DNA from: Gammaproteobacteria bacterium
GTDB lineage: Bacteria > Pseudomonadota > Gammaproteobacteria > Steroidobacterales > Steroidobacteraceae
Reading direction: 5' to 3'
Length of the DNA stretch: 41,618 nucleotides
NCBI GenBank assembly: GCA_025359205.1
Contig: JANYHD010000043.1
Coordinates: forward strand, 1-41,618
A model generated the notes under the pieces. The model had not been told where the DNA came from and searched no databases. It worked only from the letters and a program-made list of their open reading frames with translations. Both the position numbers and the translations under genes were made by a program. The first letter of the stretch is position 1. Each line of letters starts with the position of its first letter. Below, in pieces: positions 1-6,262 of this stretch.

Positions 1-15
1 GGGGAGAATCAGGGG

Positions 16-44
16 AAAAGCCCGCAATACCCCAGGGGTCGGGC
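16..44 (-). terminator. Probable displaced terminator of the tRNA-fMet gene
   Basis: On the minus strand the arms GCCCG and CGGGC (plus-strand 40-44 and 20-24) enclose a 15-nt stretch that can itself pair, and four T follow. If the island at about 59-4627 is removed, this hairpin falls roughly 20-25 nt past the end of tRNA-fMet, where its terminator would be expected. The T tract is short, so this is a moderate call. I see no gene in bases 1-58. Confidence 0.45.
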
Positions 45-58
45 GCCCCCGCCGAACG

Positions 59-67
59 AGTGGTAGC
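59..67 (+). repeat. Left direct repeat, candidate attL core
   Basis: AGTGGTAGC is identical to 4619-4627 and in the same orientation. The flanking bases differ at once on both sides. Serine integrases leave short common cores, so 9 bp is compatible with an att site. The match is too short to prove it alone. Confidence 0.5.
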
Positions 68-117
68 AATCAAAGGCAGCGAGAGCGACAATTGATGGGG
101 TACGGGGAGGTCAACGA

Positions 118-396
118 ATGAAAACTATGCAGCAAACGAACGACGCCGTTGGCGGTGTGTTCAGAATCCTGTGGACCGGCGTTCGCTTGCCGATCCTTGG
201 CGTACTGGTGCTGTTCGAAGGTGCTGTACAGACCATTCTGGGCGGACTGGCATTCTTTATTTTCTTGACGGCACTGTTCTTCGAATTCGCCACACCAGTG
301 AGGCATTTTCCGTTCTGGACGATGATGGTCCTTAGCGGCGGTTGCCTATTGACGATAGTTTTTTACTACGTGTGTATTCGTGCGTTGTCCGATTGA
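118..396 (+). CDS. Small two-helix membrane protein of the element
   Basis: A 92-aa protein of unknown function. Residues from about 20 to 55 and 63 to 88 are strongly hydrophobic and predict two transmembrane helices, or a re-entrant first segment. There are short polar ends and no recognisable catalytic motif. The ATG at 118 has a good GGGGAGG ribosome site at 104-110, so it is likely a real gene. It lies just inside the left edge of the element and runs toward the convergent FlhD-like gene. Small membrane proteins of this general look occur in integrative elements, but I cannot assign a role. In the predicted excised circle it would lie directly after the recombinase gene. Confidence 0.6.
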   Translation: MKTMQQTNDAVGGVFRILWTGVRLPILGVLVLFEGAVQTILGGLAFFIFLTALFFEFATPVRHFPFWTMMVLSGGCLLTIVFYYVCIRALSD

Positions 397-496
397 GTGC
401 TGTCCCGCCCGCCTGCAAGTCTCGATAGAAGTCGCCATTCTGGATGGGGGTCGGCCAACGGTACCCCAAGCCAGTTTTGGATTGGTGGGCCGCGGG

Positions 497-1150
497 CTAT
501 CTGTCGGAAGCGAGGAGCTTGCCACAAAGAAGCAACTTGGCCTGCAAGTGAATGTCAGCCAATGCAAGCTGGTCGTCGCTAATGGCGGCAGCCATGAGCG
601 CGCCCCACCAATGCGGCGAGTCGCGCCAGCGAGGTTCTATTTCACCAGCGTTTTTCGCGGCGATGTCGCGTAATTCATGCGCACTCAGCCCCGCCACGAT
701 GGCAGAAACATCGGGCGACATTCCGACAATATGGACTGCACCGCGCGAATCGGACTGGACGATATGCCAGACGAACATCAGGGTTTCGTTCATCAGATGC
801 TCGCCGATTTCGGTCGGGAAACACGCCACTGCTGGCACTTCCGGTGGCACTGCAGGCCTCCGTGCCCGTTGCCACCATCGGGAATTAGTGAAATGAACAT
901 CCACGATGACGAACGGCAGACGCGCTGCTCGTTGACGAGCACTCCCGTCGAGGTTCCGCCACAACTCTCGATTCAGATTCACCAACGCCAACGGGCAGTC
1001 GTCTTCAGTGCCGGCGGCCATTTGTGACAATAGTTCCAGGCATCGATCATTCAACTGATACACAAGTTCAAGTGAACGCGCGCCGCGCCAACGCGGCGGC
1101 GACAGCGCCGCAGCTTGCGCCGCGCGCTTACCGCTCGACTCATTGGGCAT
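497..1150 (-). CDS. FlhD-like regulator with an extra N-terminal domain
   Basis: A 217-aa protein. From about residue 120 to 210 it resembles the FlhD fold: an IVQ stretch followed by alternating hydrophobics, a G-M-S-P turn, an LSAHELRDIAAKN helix like LTLPQMVKLAETN of E. coli FlhD, and a C-terminal IH…LL helix. The first 110 residues form a separate helical region (VYQLNDRCLELL, then a conserved-looking PFVIVDVHF) that ordinary 115-aa FlhD lacks. FlhD pairs with FlhC to activate transcription, and relatives control transfer genes in SXT-type elements. The ATG at 1150 has GGAG 6 nt upstream; a GTG at 1162 has none. It is divergent from the FlhC-like gene across about 140 bp. The FlhD relation is my alignment by eye. 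Confidence 0.6.
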   Translation of the reverse strand: MPNESSGKRAAQAAALSPPRWRGARSLELVYQLNDRCLELLSQMAAGTEDDCPLALVNLNRELWRNLDGSARQRAARLPFVIVDVHFTNSRWWQRARRPAVPPEVPAVACFPTEIGEHLMNETLMFVWHIVQSDSRGAVHIVGMSPDVSAIVAGLSAHELRDIAAKNAGEIEPRWRDSPHWWGALMAAAISDDQLALADIHLQAKLLLCGKLLASDR

Positions 1151-1290
1151 ACCGGACTCCACATAAAGGAGCCGGAATTCTTAATGGCAGCGCTCATGAT
1201 TACAGGGTCGGGTATCGAGTGAAAACCCGCTGAACTCGGTGCTCGGCACGGTGGCAACAAACAGATAACGAATGGTGTAGGGAGGGCGTT

Positions 1291-1851
1291 TTGGACATTC
1301 ATGTTACGGACGACCAGATCGGTCGCTACTTCCGTCGCCGACAGCTGGGATTGCGCCTGCTATCGCATGGAGCGCGCCCCCAGACCGTTCGAGAATGGAG
1401 TGGTCTCACTCGCGATCAGCTCGTCACCCTGCGGCGTCGCTGGTCAATCACGGCCGAAGAAGGACTCAGAGGGCCTTCGCCCAGTTCAAGTGAAGTGTTC
1501 TTCACTTCTGCGCGTGCATCTAACCACGCCGCATTATTTGCGAGCCTTTGTCAGATTGTCGGTGCGATTCCATCCCAGCGCGGCAAAGATGCAGCCAACG
1601 GATTGCCGTCGCTTGAGAACGGCGAACGGCTCTGCGAAGCGTTTGAGTTACTGAAAGAGTGGGCGCCGAGCGCCAAGATTGAATTCGAACAGGCGGTGCT
1701 GTTGGCTAGTGGCGTGGTCGAAGAGAAGGCCATGAAGCTGAATGCTTGCGCCAACTGTGGCGCCCCGACGCTCATCGACAAGTTGGGCTCAGGCCGCACA
1801 ACGTGCTCCTACTGTCGGCGGCGTGCGCCGAAGGCTGCGTCGCCCGAGTAG
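1291..1851 (+). CDS. FlhC-like transcriptional activator
   Basis: A 186-aa protein matching the FlhC layout. A helical N-terminus around residues 18-60 (LGLRLLSHGAR…LVTLRRRW, comparable to the LGARLQML…LIKLYKE stretch of FlhC) is followed by a G-P-S-P segment, an NHAALFASLC segment resembling the HASMFCN part of FlhC, and a C-terminal zinc site with Cys153, Cys156, Cys172 and Cys175. FlhC binds DNA in an FlhD4C2 complex; here the likely partner is the divergent FlhD-like gene. The TTG start at 1291 is supported by GGGAGG at 1280-1285 and the absence of any early in-frame ATG. Related FlhDC pairs (SetCD, AcaCD, SgaCD) switch on conjugation genes of mobile elements. None are present here, so the target is unknown. 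Confidence 0.75.
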   Translation: MDIHVTDDQIGRYFRRRQLGLRLLSHGARPQTVREWSGLTRDQLVTLRRRWSITAEEGLRGPSPSSSEVFFTSARASNHAALFASLCQIVGAIPSQRGKDAANGLPSLENGERLCEAFELLKEWAPSAKIEFEQAVLLASGVVEEKAMKLNACANCGAPTLIDKLGSGRTTCSYCRRRAPKAASPE

Positions 1852-2068
1852 GCGTTTCGTATCACCATCCATCGGCCGGGTATGTATTGGATTTGCATCG
1901 ATACCCTACAGCGCCGACGTGACGTTGATGTGTTCAGGCGCTGGCACTCCGCTGTTTAGGCCGTTTTTCGCTCGATTCTCTGTAATCCTTTTCGCCTGCA
2001 TCTTAGGCAACACTGCTCGCCAGTGACAGCTCGCCTTTGAATTGCACGAACTACGCGACGAGGATTGC

Positions 2069-2515
2069 ATGAACACCGAATTGAGCGATGCCAACCCCAA
2101 CTCCCAACTGCGCCTTTCCTGCACCCGCGTGGCACTGTCGCGCTGGGTGAACGAACCACTGCCCGCATGGCAAGACATTCTCAGCGCACACGATGTCGCG
2201 CGTCTAACGCGGCGGCCGACGTGGATACTCTGCGGATTAGCGCTGGTCGGCAGATTTCCAAGAGAATGCCAATATCGTGGACGCCGGATCGGTTGGTTGC
2301 GCTCCGATGTTCTCACCTGGATGACTCGGGAGCTGACGATCAAGGCAAGCGCGCCGCGAGTTATCGCTCGCTCTTATCAGGGTCGCGAACGCAGTTCTCG
2401 GCAACACTTCCTGCCGCTCGACTTCTCCTCACCCTGCGGGAGATCGATGCGGACGTCTGCTCGAACCAGGTCGAAAAGAAAGATCGAGATTCCCGTGTTG
2501 CTCAAGGATGATTGA
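2069..2515 (+). CDS. AlpA/excisionase-like helix-turn-helix protein
   Basis: A 148-aa protein from the ATG at 2069, chosen because GAGG lies about 7 nt upstream; the reading frame opens at a TTG at 2042 without a good ribosome site. Residues of about 35-85 (DILSAHDVARLTRRP … GRFPRECQYRGRRIGWLRSDVLTWM) have the winged helix-turn-helix look of AlpA/MerR-type excisionase proteins: an entry helix, a recognition helix and the R-R-I-G-W-xx-DV-xx-W wing. The basic C-terminal third has no recognisable domain. It may regulate the recombinase or act as a recombination directionality factor. It precedes the RHH–recombinase pair by 274 bp. Confidence 0.65.
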   Translation: MNTELSDANPNSQLRLSCTRVALSRWVNEPLPAWQDILSAHDVARLTRRPTWILCGLALVGRFPRECQYRGRRIGWLRSDVLTWMTRELTIKASAPRVIARSYQGRERSSRQHFLPLDFSSPCGRSMRTSARTRSKRKIEIPVLLKDD

Positions 2516-2572
2516 GGCGACATGGACCCGTCTCAACTCGAATTGATGCGGGGGACGCCCCAACGACACCGC

Positions 2573-2610
2573 TGTGCGTGAGCGGGACTTCTTTGTCCCG
2601 CTCACGCACA
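2573..2610. repeat. Perfect 16-bp inverted repeat with 6-nt loop
   Basis: The arms TGTGCGTGAGCGGGAC (2573-2588) and GTCCCGCTCACGCACA (2595-2610) pair fully around the loop TTCTTT. No T tract follows on either strand, so it is not a typical intrinsic terminator. It sits in the 274-bp gap between the AlpA-like and RHH genes. It could be a transfer origin, a replication site or a regulator target. The rest of the gap, apart from the 2762-2779 operator-like site, shows nothing I recognise. Confidence 0.7.
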
Positions 2611-2761
2611 AAGCGCATTCACTGCGTCAGAAGGGAACGGCGGCCGCGCCAACAGCGTGCATGAAGCCAAGCTCAACGGCCATAAGGCTGATTGAGTTAA
2701 TCGCGCGCGATTTGGCTCGCAAAGATTGGAGTGTTGCGGCTACGTGCGACTCGAAGTAGCA

Positions 2762-2779
2762 TACGGTGACATTACCGTA
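2762..2779. promoter_or_regulatory. Operator-like inverted repeat before the RHH–recombinase pair
   Basis: TACGGT and ACCGTA arms are separated by 6 bp, and the site ends 10 bp before the RHH start codon. Ribbon-helix-helix proteins bind short palindromes and often repress their own operons, so this is a plausible autoregulatory site. It overlaps the region where the ribosome site (AGGA, from 2779) begins. Confidence 0.4.
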
Positions 2780-2789
2780 GGAACGAATC

Positions 2790-3011
2790 ATGGCCGCGGT
2801 CAATTACAAGCCCATTGCGTGCTACCTGACACCCGCCCAGCACCAGGATTTGAAGAGGCTGAGCGCCAAAACGCTCGTGCCAATGCAGGTAATTCTCCGG
2901 CAGGCGGTGGATACGATTCTCGCCGAATACAGGATTCGACCGAACAAGTATCGGGATGAATACATCAATACGCGGCTCGCCCGCCTTCCTGGAAAGCGAG
3001 GCAAACGATGA
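2790..3011 (+). CDS. Ribbon-helix-helix DNA-binding protein
   Basis: A 73-aa protein with a short beta strand (KPIACYLTP) and two helices (PAQHQDLKRLSAKT and PMQVILRQAVDTILAEY), the standard ribbon-helix-helix arrangement of Arc/CopG-type dimeric repressors. The C-terminus is basic. An AGGA ribosome site precedes the ATG by about 7 nt. Its TGA overlaps the recombinase ATG (ATGA at 3008-3011), so the two are translationally coupled. It probably controls recombinase expression, or assists recombination as an accessory or directionality factor; the sequence cannot separate these. Confidence 0.65.
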   Translation: MAAVNYKPIACYLTPAQHQDLKRLSAKTLVPMQVILRQAVDTILAEYRIRPNKYRDEYINTRLARLPGKRGKR

Positions 3012-4642
3012 AAGCAGCGCTATACGCCCGATACAGTACCGACAAACAACGCGATGCATCTATCGACGACCAGTTCCGCGAGTGCGAGCGCGTCGCCCGC
3101 GCGGCCGGCTTCCATATCGTCGCGCGGTTCGCGGACAAAGGCATGTCCGGCGGAACGGCGGACCGGCCTGGATATCAAGCGTTACTCTCGGCCGCGCGCG
3201 GCAAAGTGTTCAGTGTAATCGTGGCGGAGGATATATCACGGCTGTGGCGCAACCGCGCTGAATTCGGGCCGCGCTCCGCCGAGTTTGAGGACCTTGGCGT
3301 GCATTGCGTGACCGCCGTTGGCGACGACACGCGGCGCGATGGCTGGGGGCTCGTAATTCAAATAAAACAAGCCGTCGCCGAACATGCGCGCCGCGAGGCA
3401 TCCTACCGCACACGTCGCGGTTTGGAAGGCAAAGCAATCAAAGGCGAGACTGCGGGCGGCAGAGCATACGGCTATCGGCCGGCGTCACAATCCCCGACCG
3501 GCCAGGTCGAAATCATTGAGGCCCAAGCTACTGTCGTGCTCCGAATCTTCGATTTATATGCAACGGGCCACTCGTCACGCTCTATCGCCGAACACCTCAA
3601 CGCTGAGAATGTCCCTAGTCCTGGCGCGGCTTGGAAGCGAACCGACACAGGCGAGCATGCGAAGCGGCGCGGAAAATGGGTTGGATCTGCGATCCACGGT
3701 GACCCGAAACGCGGTTACGGGATCCTGAACAATGAGCGCTATATCGGCCGACTCAATTGGGGTCGCCTGCAGTGGAAGCGCGGCGCCGCAAACAGCAAAA
3801 AGCGCACGCCTATCGCCGCCGATCCTGCTTCATTGGTGATGCGAGAGGACCCGAGGCTGCGTATCATTTCTGACGAGCTATGGCAGCGGGTGAAGGCACG
3901 CCAGTCCGCGCAGTCAATCGGCCCGCACGGGACGAAAGCGTCGAAGTCAGGAAAGCCGGCGACGTCCCTGCTTTCTGGCCTGCTGCTCTGTGAGGATTGC
4001 GGTTCTCGCTTCATTGCTAGCGACCAGTACTGTTACCAATGCGCAACCCGCACCTACGGCGGCGTCAGTGCATGTTCGAACAAGCTTCGTGTGAAGCGAG
4101 ATCGCGCGGAAGCCGCAATCATTGACTACATAGGCAACGAGTTGCTGTCTCCTGCGGCGATCGACATCGCGAAGCACGCGTATCAAGATGCCTTACGGGA
4201 GGATATGGGAACGCGCGAGCGCGAACTGGGCAAGGATAGACGAACTGACGGGCTACAGGCCGAAGAGACTAAGCTCAGAGCAATGTTAAAGGCTGGAACG
4301 CTGTCACCCGACGTCGCGCAAGCCGCTCTCGATGCGCTGGAGACCAAGCGAAGGAAGATTGCAGTCGCTCTTAGGTCGCCAGCCCTGCGCAGCCCGGAAG
4401 CCTTCTCGCTCGGGGCAGAACGCTACCGAGAAGCGGTGCGAAATCTGGGAAGGCACGTTGCAAGCAGCGCGCAGGCTGCGGAGGAGCGGAGTCTAGTGCG
4501 CGAGTTATTGGGTGGGCACGGAACCGTGTTCATGCGAGACGGCCGGATTGGTGCAAGATTTCGATCTGCCGGTTTGCTCGATATGGCAGAATTTTCTTAT
4601 AAATCAATAACCTATAATAGTGGTAGCGGGGGCAGGATTTGA
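3008..4642 (+). CDS. Large serine recombinase (site-specific integrase)
   Basis: A 544-aa protein. The N-terminal resolvase domain begins with the ALYARYSTD motif (catalytic Ser10, Arg8) and contains DISRLWRNR. A central recombinase domain spans about 150-290. A zinc ribbon has Cys328, Cys331, Cys345 and Cys356, and a charged helical segment (about 385-470) looks like the coiled coil of large serine integrases. It would catalyse integration and excision of the element. The final residues and the TGA at 4640-4642 are encoded by the 3' end of tRNA-fMet read on the opposite strand, so the integration site provides the end of the gene. All hallmark residues are present and the gene looks intact. 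Confidence 0.92.
   Translation: MKAALYARYSTDKQRDASIDDQFRECERVARAAGFHIVARFADKGMSGGTADRPGYQALLSAARGKVFSVIVAEDISRLWRNRAEFGPRSAEFEDLGVHCVTAVGDDTRRDGWGLVIQIKQAVAEHARREASYRTRRGLEGKAIKGETAGGRAYGYRPASQSPTGQVEIIEAQATVVLRIFDLYATGHSSRSIAEHLNAENVPSPGAAWKRTDTGEHAKRRGKWVGSAIHGDPKRGYGILNNERYIGRLNWGRLQWKRGAANSKKRTPIAADPASLVMREDPRLRIISDELWQRVKARQSAQSIGPHGTKASKSGKPATSLLSGLLLCEDCGSRFIASDQYCYQCATRTYGGVSACSNKLRVKRDRAEAAIIDYIGNELLSPAAIDIAKHAYQDALREDMGTRERELGKDRRTDGLQAEETKLRAMLKAGTLSPDVAQAALDALETKRRKIAVALRSPALRSPEAFSLGAERYREAVRNLGRHVASSAQAAEERSLVRELLGGHGTVFMRDGRIGARFRSAGLLDMAEFSYKSITYNSGSGGRI
4619..4627 (+). repeat. Right direct repeat, candidate attR core
   Basis: AGTGGTAGC, identical to 59-67. Seven of its nine bases are the acceptor end and CCA of tRNA-fMet (minus strand GCTACCA), so recombination here would restore a complete tRNA 3' end. 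Confidence 0.5.
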
Positions 4643-4697
4643 ACCTGCGACCTTCGGGTTATGAGCCCGACGAGCTGCCAGACTGCTCCACCCCGCA
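4621..4697 (-). tRNA. Initiator tRNA-fMet (CAU), CCA encoded
   Basis: A 77-nt cloverleaf with anticodon CAU in a loop closed by three G-C pairs (GGG/CCC), the initiator signature recognised in the ribosomal P site. The acceptor stem pairs from position 2 (GCGGGG/CCCCGC). Position 1·72 is unpaired, as required for formylation, but is U·U here instead of the common C·A. The CCA is encoded. In gammaproteobacteria this gene often sits between the nuo operon and rimP-nusA-infB, so rimP is expected to the left of the window. The recombinase gene overlaps its last 22 bp in antisense. Confidence 0.95.
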
Positions 4698-4712
4698 CCA
4701 GAAGGGCCGCGC

Positions 4713-4740
4713 ATTCTACACCAAAGCCGGGCGTTGGAAA
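4713..4740 (-). promoter_or_regulatory. Promoter of tRNA-fMet
   Basis: On the minus strand TTTCCA (4740-4735), a 16-bp spacer and TAGAAT (4718-4713) form a sigma-70-like promoter with a start expected about 10 nt before the tRNA. The stretch from there to the nuoN stop holds a GC palindrome (GCGGCCGGCCGC) and a weak AT-rich stem at 4792-4810, but no clear terminator for nuo. Confidence 0.55.
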
Positions 4741-4820
4741 GAAGGGCTGGCAATGCAGGCCTGATTTGGGCGGCCGGCCGCGCCGCGAGGTCCAAAAAGC
4801 AGCCTTTTGGCCGGGTAACC

Positions 4821-6260
4821 CTACCCCATCAGGCTCGTGCAGAGGGCGAGCAGGACGTTGGGCATCACGCCCAGGCCCGCCACGGCCAACACGTTGAGCG
4901 TCAGTGCTCCACGGGTCAGGGGCTGGCGCACGATGAGGGTCTGTTCGCGGCCAGCGTCGAAGTACATGAACCAGATGACGCGCAGGTAGTAATAGGCGCC
5001 GACCACTGAGGCCAGTACCGCGAGCGCAGCAAGCCAGACGTGCTGCGTGTGCAGCAGCGACTGGATGATCCACAGCTTGGCCCAGAAGCCTGCAAACGGC
5101 GGCACGCCTGCGGTCGAGAACATGAGCGCCATCATCAGCACCGCCAGCAGTGGGTCGCGGGTGCCCAGGCCCTTGAAGTCATCGAGTTCCTCAGCCTCGC
5201 CATCAGAGCGTGCGGCGAGCAGCACCACGCCGAAGGAACCGAGCGTCGTCAGCACGTACACCAGCGTGTAGGCGAGCGCAGCGCGATAGCCACTCGGGTC
5301 GGCCGTGATGAACCCAAGCAGGATGAAACCCACGTTGGCGATCGCCGAGTAAGCCAGCATGCGCCGGATGCTGGTCTGCGCGATGGCAATGAAATTGCCC
5401 GCGAGCAGCGAGAGCACGGCGAGCACCGTGAGGATCTGCACCCACAGCGCCGGGTCTGCACCGAGCCCATAGACAAGCAGGCGCGCGACCAGCGCGAATG
5501 AGGCAATCTTGGGTGCGGTTGACACCAGCAACGCGACGCTCACGGGCGCGCCGCTGTAGACGTCGGGCACCCACATGTGAAACGGCACGGCGCCGAATTT
5601 GAAGGCCACTGCCACCACGATGAAGGTGACCGCGATCACGAAACCGGCGCCATGCGCGGCGCTGACCGTGGCGAGCTTGTCGAGGTTCAGCGTGCCGGTC
5701 AGGCCGTACAGCATCGACATGCCATAGAGCAGCGTGCCCGAGGCGATGGCGCCGAGCACGAAGTACTTGATGGCCGCCTCCGCCGCCACGCCCGAATCAC
5801 GATCGAAAGCCACCAACGCGTACAGCGACAGCGACAGCAGCTCTATTCCGAGGTACACGGTCAGCAGGCTGTTGGCGGAAGCCAGCACGCAGATGCCCAG
5901 CAGCGCCGTGAGTGCCAACACCTGGTACTCGCCGCCCTGGATGCCGCGTCGCTCGAGATAAGGTTGCGAATAGAACAGCGCCAGGCCCACGCTGAGGAAC
6001 CCGGCGAGTTTCAGGAATACGCTCAGGCGATCGGCGACGTACAGGCCGTCGAACAGCACCGTGCGGTCCTGCACCGCGCCTACTGTGACGGTGAGCCAGG
6101 CGCAGGCCGCCAGCGCCACCAGCGTCAGGAGCGGCGTCACGTACTTGCGCGAGGCGCCGGCGAATACGTCCGCCATCAGCACTACGCAGATGGCGAGGCC
6201 AAGAGAGATCTCCGCGATGGCAGGGCGAAGTGATTCCAGCGTCATGGCGGATTCATGCAT
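4821..6260 (-). CDS. nuoN: NADH-quinone oxidoreductase subunit N
   Basis: A 479-aa membrane subunit of respiratory complex I, one of three antiporter-like proton channels. About 14 hydrophobic helices are visible. The family motifs YLGIELLSLSLYALVAF (with the conserved membrane Glu) and FKFGAVPFHMWVPDVYSGAP (with the conserved Lys) are present. E. coli NuoN has 485 residues. The ATG at 6260, just after the nuoM stop, gives the expected N-terminus; an in-frame ATG at 6245 is an alternative. The frame open upstream to 6350 runs inside nuoM and is not used. It is the last gene of the operon. Confidence 0.95.
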   Translation of the reverse strand: MHESAMTLESLRPAIAEISLGLAICVVLMADVFAGASRKYVTPLLTLVALAACAWLTVTVGAVQDRTVLFDGLYVADRLSVFLKLAGFLSVGLALFYSQPYLERRGIQGGEYQVLALTALLGICVLASANSLLTVYLGIELLSLSLYALVAFDRDSGVAAEAAIKYFVLGAIASGTLLYGMSMLYGLTGTLNLDKLATVSAAHGAGFVIAVTFIVVAVAFKFGAVPFHMWVPDVYSGAPVSVALLVSTAPKIASFALVARLLVYGLGADPALWVQILTVLAVLSLLAGNFIAIAQTSIRRMLAYSAIANVGFILLGFITADPSGYRAALAYTLVYVLTTLGSFGVVLLAARSDGEAEELDDFKGLGTRDPLLAVLMMALMFSTAGVPPFAGFWAKLWIIQSLLHTQHVWLAALAVLASVVGAYYYLRVIWFMYFDAGREQTLIVRQPLTRGALTLNVLAVAGLGVMPNVLLALCTSLMG

Positions 6261-6262
6261 GG

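Larger units (their letters stand above)
59..4627. mobile_element. Small serine-recombinase element integrated at the 3' end of tRNA-fMet
   Basis: The interval holds six genes unrelated to the backbone: a membrane protein, FlhD-like and FlhC-like regulators, an AlpA-like HTH protein, an RHH protein and a large serine recombinase. It is bounded by the 9-bp direct repeat AGTGGTAGC, and the right copy includes the last seven bases of the tRNA gene. The recombinase gene abuts the right end and reads into the tRNA. The bases left of the repeat look like the old tRNA terminator. The composition appears less GC-rich than the flanks. No relaxase, coupling protein or type IV secretion gene is present, so the element would need a helper to move between cells, or it is the remnant of a larger element. 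The exact ends are inferred from the repeat. Confidence 0.65.

Noticed and set aside
1492-1508. GAAGTG/CACTTC inverted repeat
   Set aside because: It lies inside the FlhC-like coding sequence and is short; probably chance.
2065-2511. A 148-aa open frame overlapping the AlpA-like gene
   Set aside because: It is in a different frame from the one containing the recognisable HTH motif and has no features of its own.
2573-2610. Reading the 16-bp hairpin as an intrinsic terminator
   Set aside because: No T tract follows the stem on either strand.
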